NCBI GenBank assembly: GCA_036676195.1
Contig: JAKFDK010000065.1
Coordinates: 1 to 32,867, forward strand
DNA from: JAKFDK01 sp036676195
Lineage (GTDB): Bacteria > Bacillota > Sulfobacillia > Symbiobacteriales > ZC4RG38
Length of the DNA: 32,867 nt
Direction of reading: 5' to 3'
Positions 15,512 through 22,877 of the stretch are shown in pieces (positions within the stretch are counted from its first letter, which is position 1; each line of letters begins with the position of its first letter). A program made the translations under genes and the position numbers. The notes beneath the pieces were generated by a model that did no database searches, was not told the DNA's origin, and saw only the letters and a list, made by a program, of their open reading frames with translations.

Positions 15512-16588
15512 TTGGATCTGAACTTTTGGCAGTACTGGCCACAACTCGCCATCTTCGGCGGTTACGTGCTGGGGGCATACCTGGTCTCCCGCCTCTTCAA
15601 GTGGATCCAAAAAAAGTTCATCAAGGCTTTTGTTGCGCGCAGTTCCACCATGCTGGATGACCGCATCGTGGATGCTTCCTCCCGGCCCGGGGCCTGGGTC
15701 TTGTTTCTGCTCGGACTGCAGTTGGGGGTCGGATACCTGAACTCGGCCCTGCCCATGCTCCATGATATGGGCTGGTGGAACCCGATCGGTATACTGCTCA
15801 AAGGCGCTATCGTCGTGGCGGTGGCCCTGCTGATCCGCAACATTGTCAACGCCTCGCTGGACTGGTACCGCCAGCAGGCAGCGGAAAAGACCGAATCGGC
15901 CTGGGACAACGAAATTCTACCCCTGGCCCGGAAATTCACCACCCTGGTCCTGCTGTTCATTTCTGCTTCCATTATTCTGAAGCTGTTCGACGTCGACATC
16001 ACCGCCCTGGTCACCACGGCCGGTGTGGCCTCGCTGGCGGTCGCCATGGCCGCCCAGGAGACGCTGGCCAACATGATCGCCGGTTTCACTCTGATGGTAG
16101 ACCGGCCCTTCCGGGTCGGCGACGTGATTGAACTGGACGACGGCAAGGCCGGCGAGGTCCTGGAAATCGGCCTGCGTGCAACCAGGGTTCAGTTATTCGA
16201 CGGCAACGCTCTGGTGATCCCCAACAAGGATATCTCCAGTTCCCGCCTGACCAACTATGCGCTGCCGAATGAGCGCCGGGCGGTCCGCGCCACCATTAGC
16301 GTGGCCTACGACACGGATCTGGACAAGGCCCGGCAGGTCCTGCTGGAAGTCATGCACAGCCACCCGGACGTGCTGAAGGACCCGGCACCGAATGTCTGGC
16401 TGACCGAGTTTGCCGCCAGTTCGCTTAGCCTGTACATTGCTTGCTGGGTGAGCAGCTATAAGATCTGGTTCAAGACCAAAGACGACCTGTTCATGCTCAT
16501 CGTCCGGCGATTCCGGGAAGAGGGGATCACCATTCCCTTCCCGCAGGTCACCGTGCACCTGCCCGACCGGCTGGTGCCGCCGCAGTAA
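15512..16588 (+). CDS. Small-conductance mechanosensitive channel (MscS family)
   Basis: A 358-residue membrane protein. Hydrophobic helices lie at about residues 10-27, 60-80, 92-112 and 145-165, then the pore-lining helix with its Gly/Ala pattern (TTAGVASLAVAMAAQETLAN), followed by the MscS beta domain (FRVGDVIELDD, GKAGEVLEIGLRATR, NALVIPNKDISSS). It opens under membrane tension and lets solutes out during osmotic downshock. The TTG start at 15512 has AGGGGG eight bases upstream. It has the usual family length and nothing missing. Confidence 0.92.
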   Translation: MDLNFWQYWPQLAIFGGYVLGAYLVSRLFKWIQKKFIKAFVARSSTMLDDRIVDASSRPGAWVLFLLGLQLGVGYLNSALPMLHDMGWWNPIGILLKGAIVVAVALLIRNIVNASLDWYRQQAAEKTESAWDNEILPLARKFTTLVLLFISASIILKLFDVDITALVTTAGVASLAVAMAAQETLANMIAGFTLMVDRPFRVGDVIELDDGKAGEVLEIGLRATRVQLFDGNALVIPNKDISSSRLTNYALPNERRAVRATISVAYDTDLDKARQVLLEVMHSHPDVLKDPAPNVWLTEFAASSLSLYIACWVSSYKIWFKTKDDLFMLIVRRFREEGITIPFPQVTVHLPDRLVPPQ

Positions 16589-16637
16589 ACCCGGCCTGGG
16601 ATCACGCATCACAGCGGGTTCAGCGGTTCAAACTGGG

Positions 16638-16653
16638 TGTGACTCTTATCACT
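16638..16653 (+). promoter_or_regulatory. Fnr/Crp-type binding site upstream of the DUF2249 gene
   Basis: TGTGACTCTTATCACT fits TGTGA-N6-TCACT, the form known for Bacillus Fnr. A TACGAT at 16675-16680 can serve as -10 box, giving a start near 16687, so the palindrome is centred at about -41.5, the class II activator position. No clear -35 box is present, as expected for activator-dependent promoters. Confidence 0.6.
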
Positions 16654-16720
16654 TCGGGTCCTGACCGACAATTGTACGATGAAATTGTACCCAGACTGGA
16701 TTTTACGGAGGTGTGCTCCG

Positions 16721-16942
16721 ATGACCGTCATCGATGTGCGTCAAATCCCCCCGCCCATGAAGCACCCAACCATTCTGTCCACCTTCATGGCCTTGAAGTC
16801 CGGAGAGACCATGACGATTGTGAATGATCACGATCCCAAGCCCCTGTACTACCAGTTCTCGGCCGAATTCCCCGGCACGTTCGAGTGGAAGTACGTCGAA
16901 TCCGGCCCGCAAGTCTGGCAAGTGACCATCACCCGGCTCTAA
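16721..16942 (+). CDS. DUF2249 domain protein
   Basis: A 73-residue protein that is a single DUF2249 domain: VIDVRQIPPPMKHPTILSTF, then SGETMTIVNDHDPKPLYYQF and FEWKYVESGPQVWQVTI. It has the same fold as TusA/SirA-like small proteins. DUF2249 proteins are often linked to anaerobic and nitrogen-oxide metabolism and to hemerythrin-like proteins, but no exact role is known. The ATG has GGAGGTG seven bases upstream. The Fnr-type box before it suggests induction at low oxygen. It is transcribed alone and ends in a clear terminator. Confidence 0.85.
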   Translation: MTVIDVRQIPPPMKHPTILSTFMALKSGETMTIVNDHDPKPLYYQFSAEFPGTFEWKYVESGPQVWQVTITRL

Positions 16943-16955
16943 AGCCTGCCGGCAG

Positions 16956-16990
16956 GTCCGCCCGTAACCGGGCGGACTTGTTTCGTTTCT
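16956..16990 (+). terminator. Rho-independent terminator after the DUF2249 gene
   Basis: A 9-bp stem GTCCGCCCG-TAAC-CGGGCGGAC is followed by TTGTTTCGTTTCT. Confidence 0.85.
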
Positions 16991-17132
16991 GACCGGTCCG
17001 AGCCCCGGCTCAGCCTGGGCTGATTTTCCATTCCAGGCGCCACCGGAATGCGCATGAACTCGGCCCGCACGCGGCCATAATAATAACGGCCCCTGGCCCT
17101 TGCGCAAAACCTTAACAGGGAGGCGTTTTGGA

Positions 17133-17402
17133 ATGGCCAAAACTCCGCGCCAGCAGGGTGCGCAGAACCGGGCGGCTGGGAACCAGGCTGGTCTGAACCG
17201 GGCTGGTGGCGCCGCTGGCTTGGGTGCGACGGGCTACGAATTCGGGACTGAATTCGGTGGGGCCGGAGCTTTGCCCGGTGCCGGCGCCACTACGGGTGCG
17301 GGTACCACCGCCGGCGCTCAGGCAACGCCCGGAGCCGCCAGGGCCCGCCAGGCCACCCAGGGTAACGCTGCCAACCGGCAGGCCCGCGGCGACCAGGCGT
17401 AA
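17133..17402 (+). CDS. Gamma-type small acid-soluble spore protein-like
   Basis: An 89-residue Gln/Asn/Gly/Ala-rich protein starting MAKTPRQQGAQNRAAGNQAG and holding YEFGTEFGGAG. Gamma-type SASPs (SspE) have repeats with FGTEFASET, the site cut by the germination protease. The EFGTEF block here is a match, but the following residues differ (GGA for ASE) and only one copy exists. A second low-complexity part, Gly/Thr/Ala-rich, follows. Such proteins are amino-acid stores in the spore core. The ATG has AGGGAGG nine bases upstream. A sporulation-specific promoter was not identified. If correct, it marks the organism as a spore former. Confidence 0.65.
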   Translation: MAKTPRQQGAQNRAAGNQAGLNRAGGAAGLGATGYEFGTEFGGAGALPGAGATTGAGTTAGAQATPGAARARQATQGNAANRQARGDQA

Positions 17403-17417
17403 CGTTCCGCTCAACGG

Positions 17418-17450
17418 AAGGAGGCTGCCCCCGGCAGCCTCCTTTCGTAT
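17418..17450. terminator. Bidirectional terminator between the SASP-like and RNase HII genes
   Basis: A 12-bp stem AAGGAGGCTGCC / GGCAGCCTCCTT with a three-base loop lies between two convergent genes. It is followed on the plus strand by TCGTATTCGTAT. Confidence 0.75.
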
Positions 17451-17457
17451 TCGTATG

Positions 17458-18078
17458 TCAGAGGCTGAGTCGCTGCTGCATGGACCCCAGAAAGCTGCGC
17501 CGGTGCAGTGGGCACGGCCCTATACGCAGCAGAGCCGCGTAATGCTCCCGGGTGCCATAGCCCTTGTGGGCGGCGAAACCGTAGCCGGGGTAGCGCAGGT
17601 CCCACTCGCGGGCCAGCCTGTCCCGGGTGACCTTGGCCACCACCGAGGCCGCCGCCACCGACAGTACCTTGCGGTCTCCTCCAACCACTGCCCGTTGCGG
17701 CCCGGAGTAATCCGGCAGCCGAATGTTGCCGTCAATCACCAGGTATTGGGGCTGCCGGCCCTCACCCAGGGCAGCCACCGCCTGCCGGATTGCTTCAAGC
17801 GTGGCGTTGCGGATGTTGACCTGGTCAATGCGCTCGGCAGAGACCATCCCCACGCCCCAGGCCAGGGCTTTGCCGATAATGCGGTCATATGCCGCCAGGC
17901 GCTGCCGTTCACTCAGCTTTTTGGAATCGTTCACGCCCGGCAGGTCACAGTCCGGCGGCAATACTACCGCCGCCGCCACCACCGGCCCGGCCAGCGGGCC
18001 ACGTCCCACCTCATCGGCCCCGGCCACAAGCTGCAGGCCGCGGCGCCACAGCACGCGTTCCATGCGCAAATCCGCCAC
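17458..18078 (-). CDS. rnhB: Ribonuclease HII
   Basis: A 206-residue enzyme that nicks RNA in RNA-DNA hybrids, including single ribonucleotides in DNA. It shows the GADEVGRGPLAGP catalytic motif near the N-terminus (Asp-Glu), NDSKKLSE, IDGN and ASVVAKVTRD, with HKGYGTREHYAAL toward the C-terminus. The GTG at 18078 is used because GGGAG and TGGAG stand before it; this places the motif at the usual distance from the start and leaves out an implausible 38-residue extension. It follows the small membrane-protein gene on the same strand with a hairpin in between. Confidence 0.93.
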   Translation of the reverse strand: MADLRMERVLWRRGLQLVAGADEVGRGPLAGPVVAAAVVLPPDCDLPGVNDSKKLSERQRLAAYDRIIGKALAWGVGMVSAERIDQVNIRNATLEAIRQAVAALGEGRQPQYLVIDGNIRLPDYSGPQRAVVGGDRKVLSVAAASVVAKVTRDRLAREWDLRYPGYGFAAHKGYGTREHYAALLRIGPCPLHRRSFLGSMQQRLSL

Positions 18079-18151
18079 GTTCTCCACTCCCAGCCAGCCC
18101 ATTTCGGCACACGCCGGCCCACCCCCTGCCACCGCAATAACGGAAACACCA

Positions 18152-18190
18152 GACAGCAGCGGGCACCGCCACCGGGTGCCTGCTGCTGTC
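18152..18190 (-). terminator. Hairpin between the small membrane-protein gene and rnhB
   Basis: A 16-bp stem with one mismatch (GACAGCAGCgGGCACC / GGTGCCtGCTGCTGTC) and a 7-base loop. On the minus strand it is followed by TGGTGTTTCCGTTATT, only mildly T-rich, so it may attenuate more than stop transcription. Confidence 0.5.
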
Positions 18191-18202
18191 ATCCCTACCG
18201 GT

Positions 18203-18454
18203 TTACCGCATCCAGCGTTGCATCAACTGATGTGTGCCAATTCCCACCAGGGCCGCACCCGCCCCCATCAGGGCCACGCCCATTGGAATCCCATACAGGC
18301 TCATTCGGGCCAGCGCGGCGCAGGCGGCTTCAGTCCCCAGGGCCTCGCCCGCCATCCACCCGGTGCCCAGATGGGCGGCCACGCCCCCAGCGGCCATGCC
18401 GGTACCATAGCGAGTCAGCATTTGCATCATGTCCTGCTGCTGGTCCACGCTCAT
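18203..18454 (-). CDS. Small hydrophobic membrane protein of unknown function
   Basis: An 83-residue protein. A short polar Gln/Met-rich start (SVDQQQDMMQMLTRYG) is followed by two hydrophobic, Gly/Ala-rich segments (about residues 20-45 and 55-75) and a charged end QRWMR. Two membrane helices are likely. The ATG at 18454 has AGGAAGGAGG just upstream, much better than the earlier in-frame ATG. I do not recognise a family. Confidence 0.6.
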   Translation of the reverse strand: MSVDQQQDMMQMLTRYGTGMAAGGVAAHLGTGWMAGEALGTEAACAALARMSLYGIPMGVALMGAGAALVGIGTHQLMQRWMR

Positions 18455-18576
18455 CGCCCTCCTTCCTGCGGCTGATTTCAAATTATGCGCAAGTGTATCA
18501 GAAGGGGAAAGGTTACGTGTTCAGAATGTAATAGTACTGATGCATTGCAGTCCACTCCTGGAAGGGGTCGTTGGGC

Positions 18577-20091
18577 ATGAATATCGCTCAGAATCTGGAA
18601 CGCAGCGCTCGCATGTACCCGGGCAAACCCGCCGTTCTCTTCGAAGACCAGCGGATTTCATATCAGGACCTGGAGCGTGGTGTCAACCAGCTTGCGGGCG
18701 CGTTGGAAGCCCGCAGAGTTGTGGCAGGCGATCGGATTGCCCTTTATCTGCCCAATATCCCGGCCTTTGGCGTCGCCTATCTCGCCGCTATGAAAACGGG
18801 TGCCGTGGCGGTATCCGTCAACTCCATGTTCAAAAGCGATGAACTACAATACATTTTGAAGGACAGCGGCAGCAAGGTGTTGTTTACCACCGCCGAACTC
18901 TACCCGCAGGCGGCCGCCATCGCCGGAAATTGTCCGGCCCTACAGTGGGTGGTGATCTGTGAGGGCCGCGTGCCCGGGGTACCAACCCTGGAGGATTGGC
19001 AGGACGGCCAGTCCGACCAGTACCGGGTCCTGGACCGCCAGCCCGACGACAACGCCGCCATTCTGTATACATCCGGCACGACCGGCAAGTCCAAGGGGGC
19101 GATTCTGACCCACGGGAACGTGGTGTCAAACATGTATGCCACCATGCATCATGCCGGGTTTCGCCCTACTGATGTGCTCCAGTTGTTCCTGCCCCTGTTT
19201 CACTGCTTTGGCCAGAACTTTATCTTTAACGCCGCGATTAACGCCGGGGCCACCGTGATGCTGCACCGGCGGTTTGACCAGCAGGAATGCATGAACGCCG
19301 TCCGTGAGCACGGCGTCACCCAGTTCTTTGCCGTGCCGACCATTTACATTTACCTGCTGAACAGCGGCATCAAACCGGCCGATCTCCCGACTGTCCGGTA
19401 TTACTTCAGCGCCGCTGCCACCATGCCGGTCGAAGTGGCCAAGAAGTGGTGGGAGGTCATGGGCATCCCCATCCACGAAGGTTACGGCCTGACCGAAACC
19501 AGCCCGTTCGCTGCCTACAACCACGACCACAAATACAAGCCGGGCTCCATCGGCACACCCATCGAGAACGTGGAAATGCGAGTGGTGGATGAAAACGACC
19601 GGGAAGTGCAGCCGGGAACCTGGGGTGAGATCATCATCAAGGGTCCCAATGTCATGAAAGGGTACTTCGGCCGGGCAGAAGAATCGGCTGAGGCACTCCG
19701 GGGGGGCTGGTTCCACAGCGGGGACATTGGCACCATGGATGAGGAAGGTTACTTCTATATCGTCGACCGGGTCAAGGATATGATCAACGCCGCCGGCTTC
19801 AAGGTCTGGCCACGTGAGGTGGAAGAGGTCATTTACCGGCATCCGGTCGTCAAAGAAGCCGTGGTCGTGGGCGTGCCGGATCCAGTCAAGGGCGAGGCGG
19901 TCAAGGCGTTTATCATCACCCAGCCCGACCAACAGGCGACACCGGAGCAAATCATCGGCTTCTGCCGCGAGCACCTGGCGACCTACAAGGTACCGCGGGA
20001 GGTCGAGTTTGTCAGCGAAATCCCCAAGAGTGCAACGGGAAAAATCCTGAAGCGGGTGTTGCGGGACCAGGAGCGCGCCAAACAGGCCTGA
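18577..20091 (+). CDS. Long-chain fatty-acid or related acyl-CoA synthetase (AMP-forming)
   Basis: A 504-residue member of the adenylate-forming enzymes. Core motifs are YTSGTTGKSKGAILTH (P-loop-like, about residue 165), EGYGLTETSP (about 305), GGWFHSGDIGTMDEEGY, VDRVKDMINAAGFKVWPREVEE and the C-terminal catalytic lysine in KSATGKILKR. It activates a carboxylic acid with ATP and transfers it to CoA. Overall similarity is to the FadD group, but chain length or aromatic preference cannot be told. The ATG at 18577 is nine bases after GGAAGGGG; a TTG six bases earlier is possible. It has its own terminator, so it is a single-gene unit. Confidence 0.9.
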   Translation: MNIAQNLERSARMYPGKPAVLFEDQRISYQDLERGVNQLAGALEARRVVAGDRIALYLPNIPAFGVAYLAAMKTGAVAVSVNSMFKSDELQYILKDSGSKVLFTTAELYPQAAAIAGNCPALQWVVICEGRVPGVPTLEDWQDGQSDQYRVLDRQPDDNAAILYTSGTTGKSKGAILTHGNVVSNMYATMHHAGFRPTDVLQLFLPLFHCFGQNFIFNAAINAGATVMLHRRFDQQECMNAVREHGVTQFFAVPTIYIYLLNSGIKPADLPTVRYYFSAAATMPVEVAKKWWEVMGIPIHEGYGLTETSPFAAYNHDHKYKPGSIGTPIENVEMRVVDENDREVQPGTWGEIIIKGPNVMKGYFGRAEESAEALRGGWFHSGDIGTMDEEGYFYIVDRVKDMINAAGFKVWPREVEEVIYRHPVVKEAVVVGVPDPVKGEAVKAFIITQPDQQATPEQIIGFCREHLATYKVPREVEFVSEIPKSATGKILKRVLRDQERAKQA

Positions 20092-20099
20092 TGCACACG

Positions 20100-20130
20100 G
20101 CCCCGGCCGAAGTACCGGCCGGGGCTTTCT
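20100..20130 (+). terminator. Terminator after the acyl-CoA synthetase gene
   Basis: A 9-bp or longer stem GCCCCGGCC / GGCCGGGGC is followed by TTTCT. Confidence 0.75.
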
Positions 20131-20152
20131 GCTGCCACCGCCCGGGTCACCG

Positions 20153-20791
20153 TCAGACCGTATCAAGGCCCAGACTGAAGAGGGCCTTAGCGATGTGCCG
20201 GTGGCCCAGCCAGCTCGGATGCACGCGGTCGGCACCCAGGTATTTTTGCAGGTGGTTCGGTTGGAACAGGCTATGCACATCGGCCACCGGAACACACCGG
20301 TCATGCCGGTTACACGCCACGCAGCAGGAGCGTTGCACATCGTGAAAGGAGTGCAGGTACGTTTCGAATTTGTGCCCCGGAAAAGGGTTATAGGTGTTAA
20401 ACGTGCGAATGATGGCCTGACCCCTGGGGACCAGATCGAGAATGGCACACACTACCTCGGGATACACACAGCGGTGGCGTTCCAGGATGGCATCCAGATC
20501 CACCGAGCGTTTTTTGTCGATTTCCCGCGCCGCTGTCAAGAGTTCATTTTCACCCACGTTAAAGGTTACGATTTCACTGTTGGCCAGATCCCGCCGCAAC
20601 TGGGGGTCATTTTGCAGACGATCAAGCATTTCCCAACAATAAATGCCGGTGAGCTTGCCATAATTTCGGAGCTCCACCGGCTCGCCCAGGGCCACCTCCA
20701 TCATATTGCGAAAGTGGACCGGGTATCCGGTCGTAATGAGCAACCCGCCGGCGCCCGCCGCCAGGCAATTGCCCAGGGCCGTGTAGAGCAT
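20153..20791 (-). CDS. SGNH-hydrolase-like protein with Cys in place of the catalytic Ser
   Basis: A 212-residue protein with the layout of SGNH/GDSL esterases. Block I reads YTALGNCLAAGAGG where the family has YxALGDSLxAG, so the Ser nucleophile position is Cys9 and the Asp before it is Asn. Block III is intact (NVGENELL) and block V gives DRVHPSWLGHRHIA with Asp and His. The best likeness is to spore-germination lipase type proteins of Bacillota, but a substituted nucleophile leaves activity open. AGGAGGGGGTG precedes the ATG by ten bases. It lies 64 bases behind the chemotaxis gene on the same strand and may share its transcript. Confidence 0.75.
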   Translation of the reverse strand: MLYTALGNCLAAGAGGLLITTGYPVHFRNMMEVALGEPVELRNYGKLTGIYCWEMLDRLQNDPQLRRDLANSEIVTFNVGENELLTAAREIDKKRSVDLDAILERHRCVYPEVVCAILDLVPRGQAIIRTFNTYNPFPGHKFETYLHSFHDVQRSCCVACNRHDRCVPVADVHSLFQPNHLQKYLGADRVHPSWLGHRHIAKALFSLGLDTV

Positions 20792-20855
20792 GGATAGACG
20801 ACACCCCCTCCTGACAGGTTATGTTGCCCGTCCGAAGGGGGCGCCGCATTTTTAC

Positions 20856-22709
20856 TTATGTCCGGAAGCGTTCGACCTGGGACTGCAGGAACCGGGCAAT
20901 CTGCATCAGACTCTGGGCCGATGATGCCGTCTGCTCCGTGCCCACGTTGATCGCTTCGATGGAAGCCGTTACTTCCTCAGCCGCCGCCGCATTTTCCTCA
21001 GAGGCAGCGGCGATGCCCATAACGGACTTGTCCACCTGATCCGAAGCGGCCGACATCTCTTCGGTGGCTGCTGTGTTCTGCTCTGTAATGGCTGCCACCG
21101 AGTCGACCAGTTGGACCATGTCGCGGCTGGATGCGGCAATTTTTTGGGCGGCGGTCGTAATGGCACCCATATCCCGGGTCGCCTGCTCCACCTCGGCCAG
21201 GATCTCGCCCAGGGCCTTGCCGGCCTCGGCGGCCAGCCGGGAACCTTCTTCTACTTCGGCGCGCCCGTGCTCCATAGCCTGAACCGCCTGCGCCGTGCCC
21301 TGCTGGATATTGCGGATGAGGTCGGCGATTTCCTTGGCCGATGTTCCGGCCCGCTCGGCCAGCTTGCGCACCTCGTCGGCCACCACGGCGAACCCCCGGC
21401 CGTGTTCGCCGGCTCGGGCCGCCTCAATGGCGGCATTCAGGGCGAGCAGGTTGGTCTGAGCGGCGATATCCGTAATCACCTGGGTGATTTCCCCGACCTG
21501 CTCGGACGCCTGGCCCAGTTCCCTGATCCGCTCGGCCGAGGACAGCACCGTTTCGCGAATCCGTTCCATGCCCTCAGCCGTACGGCTGACCACCTGGCCG
21601 CCGCTGCGGGCGGCGTTGGTGGCCTGGACGGCGGAAGCGGCCACGTTGCCGGCCTTCCCGGCGACATCGTCCAGGGCCCTGACCATCCGGTTGACCGCCT
21701 CGGCGGTCTGCTGGGCGGAGCGGGCCTGCTCCCCCGCACCGGACGCAATCTGGGTGATGGCATGGCGCAGTTCCTGCACCACCGTGGTAGTTTCGCCCGC
21801 CGACTGGGACTGATTGGACGCAGCACGTGCCACCTGTGCCACCGCCCGAGTGACGCCGTCGGCCGCCTGCGCGACGTCGGACGTCGTACGGGTCAACTGT
21901 TCGGCCGAAGTGGCTACTTCCCGAGCCGACCCGGAGACTTCGCCGATCAGCCCGCGCAGGTTTTCGACCATTTTGTTGAAGGCAGTGGCCATTGCCGCCG
22001 TTTCATCCCGGCTCCTGACCTGCAGGGCCTCTACCTGCAGGTCACCTTCAGCCAGCCGGGTGGCCGCTGCGGCCAGTTGACGCACCGGCCGGGACAGGCC
22101 TTTGGCCAGCCACCAGGCCACCACCGTGCCAATCACAACCGCGAGGATGGCCACGGCAATAATCCCAATTTGCATCTGCCCGGCCAGACTTTCGGTCTGC
22201 AGCCGCTGCTCTTCGGCGGCGTCGCGCACCATGGTCCGCACCTGACCCAACAAGTTGTCCAGATCTTCGGCGGCAGTGTCAATCTGTTCCATTACTTTGC
22301 TGGCCTGCGTGCTACTCACCGGGAAATTCATGGCCAGGGCAGCCGCGCCACCCTTGACCAGCTCGGCCATGCGCACTTCCACCTGTTCCCAACTGGCCAT
22401 TTCGTCGTCGTTAGCCGCCTCCGCCTTCTGCTCCTCCAGCAGCCGTTGCGCCTCGGCCTGCACCTGCTGGAACTTCTGCTGGTTCTCCCGGTTGCCCACC
22501 GCCAGGTAATCACTGGGGATCTCCTGTAAGGACTTCAGTTGTACGGCCAGTTCCCCGATGCGGACCAGGTCGTCCGCTGCGGCGGCCTGCTGGGAGGCCG
22601 ACACCGACAGGGCACGCATCCCCCACATGGCTGTTGCCCCAACAGTCACCAACAAGACCAGCAAGCTAAAAAAGCCCATCAGCAGCTTGGTCAGGATCGT
22701 CAGCCTCAT
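20856..22709 (-). CDS. Methyl-accepting chemotaxis protein
   Basis: A 617-residue transmembrane receptor. Helix 1 is at residues 8-30, and an extracytoplasmic helical sensor follows (about 31-185, four-helix-bundle type). Helix 2 is at 187-208 (GIIAVAILAVVIGTVVAWWL). A HAMP domain (PVRQLAAAATRLAEGDLQVE) leads into a long signalling domain with the conserved tip IAAQTNLLALNAAIEAARAG, then EHGRGFAVVADEVRKLAER. It relays ligand binding to CheA/CheW and the flagellar motor. The ATG has GGAGG ten bases upstream. No che gene is nearby. The left edge of the window holds what may be a second receptor. Confidence 0.95.
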   Translation of the reverse strand: MRLTILTKLLMGFFSLLVLLVTVGATAMWGMRALSVSASQQAAAADDLVRIGELAVQLKSLQEIPSDYLAVGNRENQQKFQQVQAEAQRLLEEQKAEAANDDEMASWEQVEVRMAELVKGGAAALAMNFPVSSTQASKVMEQIDTAAEDLDNLLGQVRTMVRDAAEEQRLQTESLAGQMQIGIIAVAILAVVIGTVVAWWLAKGLSRPVRQLAAAATRLAEGDLQVEALQVRSRDETAAMATAFNKMVENLRGLIGEVSGSAREVATSAEQLTRTTSDVAQAADGVTRAVAQVARAASNQSQSAGETTTVVQELRHAITQIASGAGEQARSAQQTAEAVNRMVRALDDVAGKAGNVAASAVQATNAARSGGQVVSRTAEGMERIRETVLSSAERIRELGQASEQVGEITQVITDIAAQTNLLALNAAIEAARAGEHGRGFAVVADEVRKLAERAGTSAKEIADLIRNIQQGTAQAVQAMEHGRAEVEEGSRLAAEAGKALGEILAEVEQATRDMGAITTAAQKIAASSRDMVQLVDSVAAITEQNTAATEEMSAASDQVDKSVMGIAAASEENAAAAEEVTASIEAINVGTEQTASSAQSLMQIARFLQSQVERFRT

Positions 22710-22811
22710 TTATGCAAACCTCCATCCTGATTGGGCGAACGTCCTTGCCAATGTTTCCGCCCTATTTGAATCTATTAATAGTTAACGGATTCTATGTGGG
22801 AAATGTTCGAA

Positions 22812-22833
22812 GCGCGCCTTTAGAAAGGCGCGC
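22812..22833. terminator. Hairpin between the chemotaxis and methyltransferase genes
   Basis: GCGCGCCTT-TAGA-AAGGCGCGC is a strong 9-bp stem just downstream of the minus-strand DNA methyltransferase gene. No T tract follows on the minus strand, so its role as terminator is only likely. Confidence 0.5.
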
Positions 22834-22877
22834 GTAATACCGCTATTATCGGGGTTGGTCTGCATTTCCGTTTCGGC

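Noticed and set aside
22735..22751. Sigma-54-like sequence before the chemotaxis gene
   Set aside because: TTGGCAAGGACGTTCGC looks similar, but the GG and GC elements are 11 rather than 10 bases apart.
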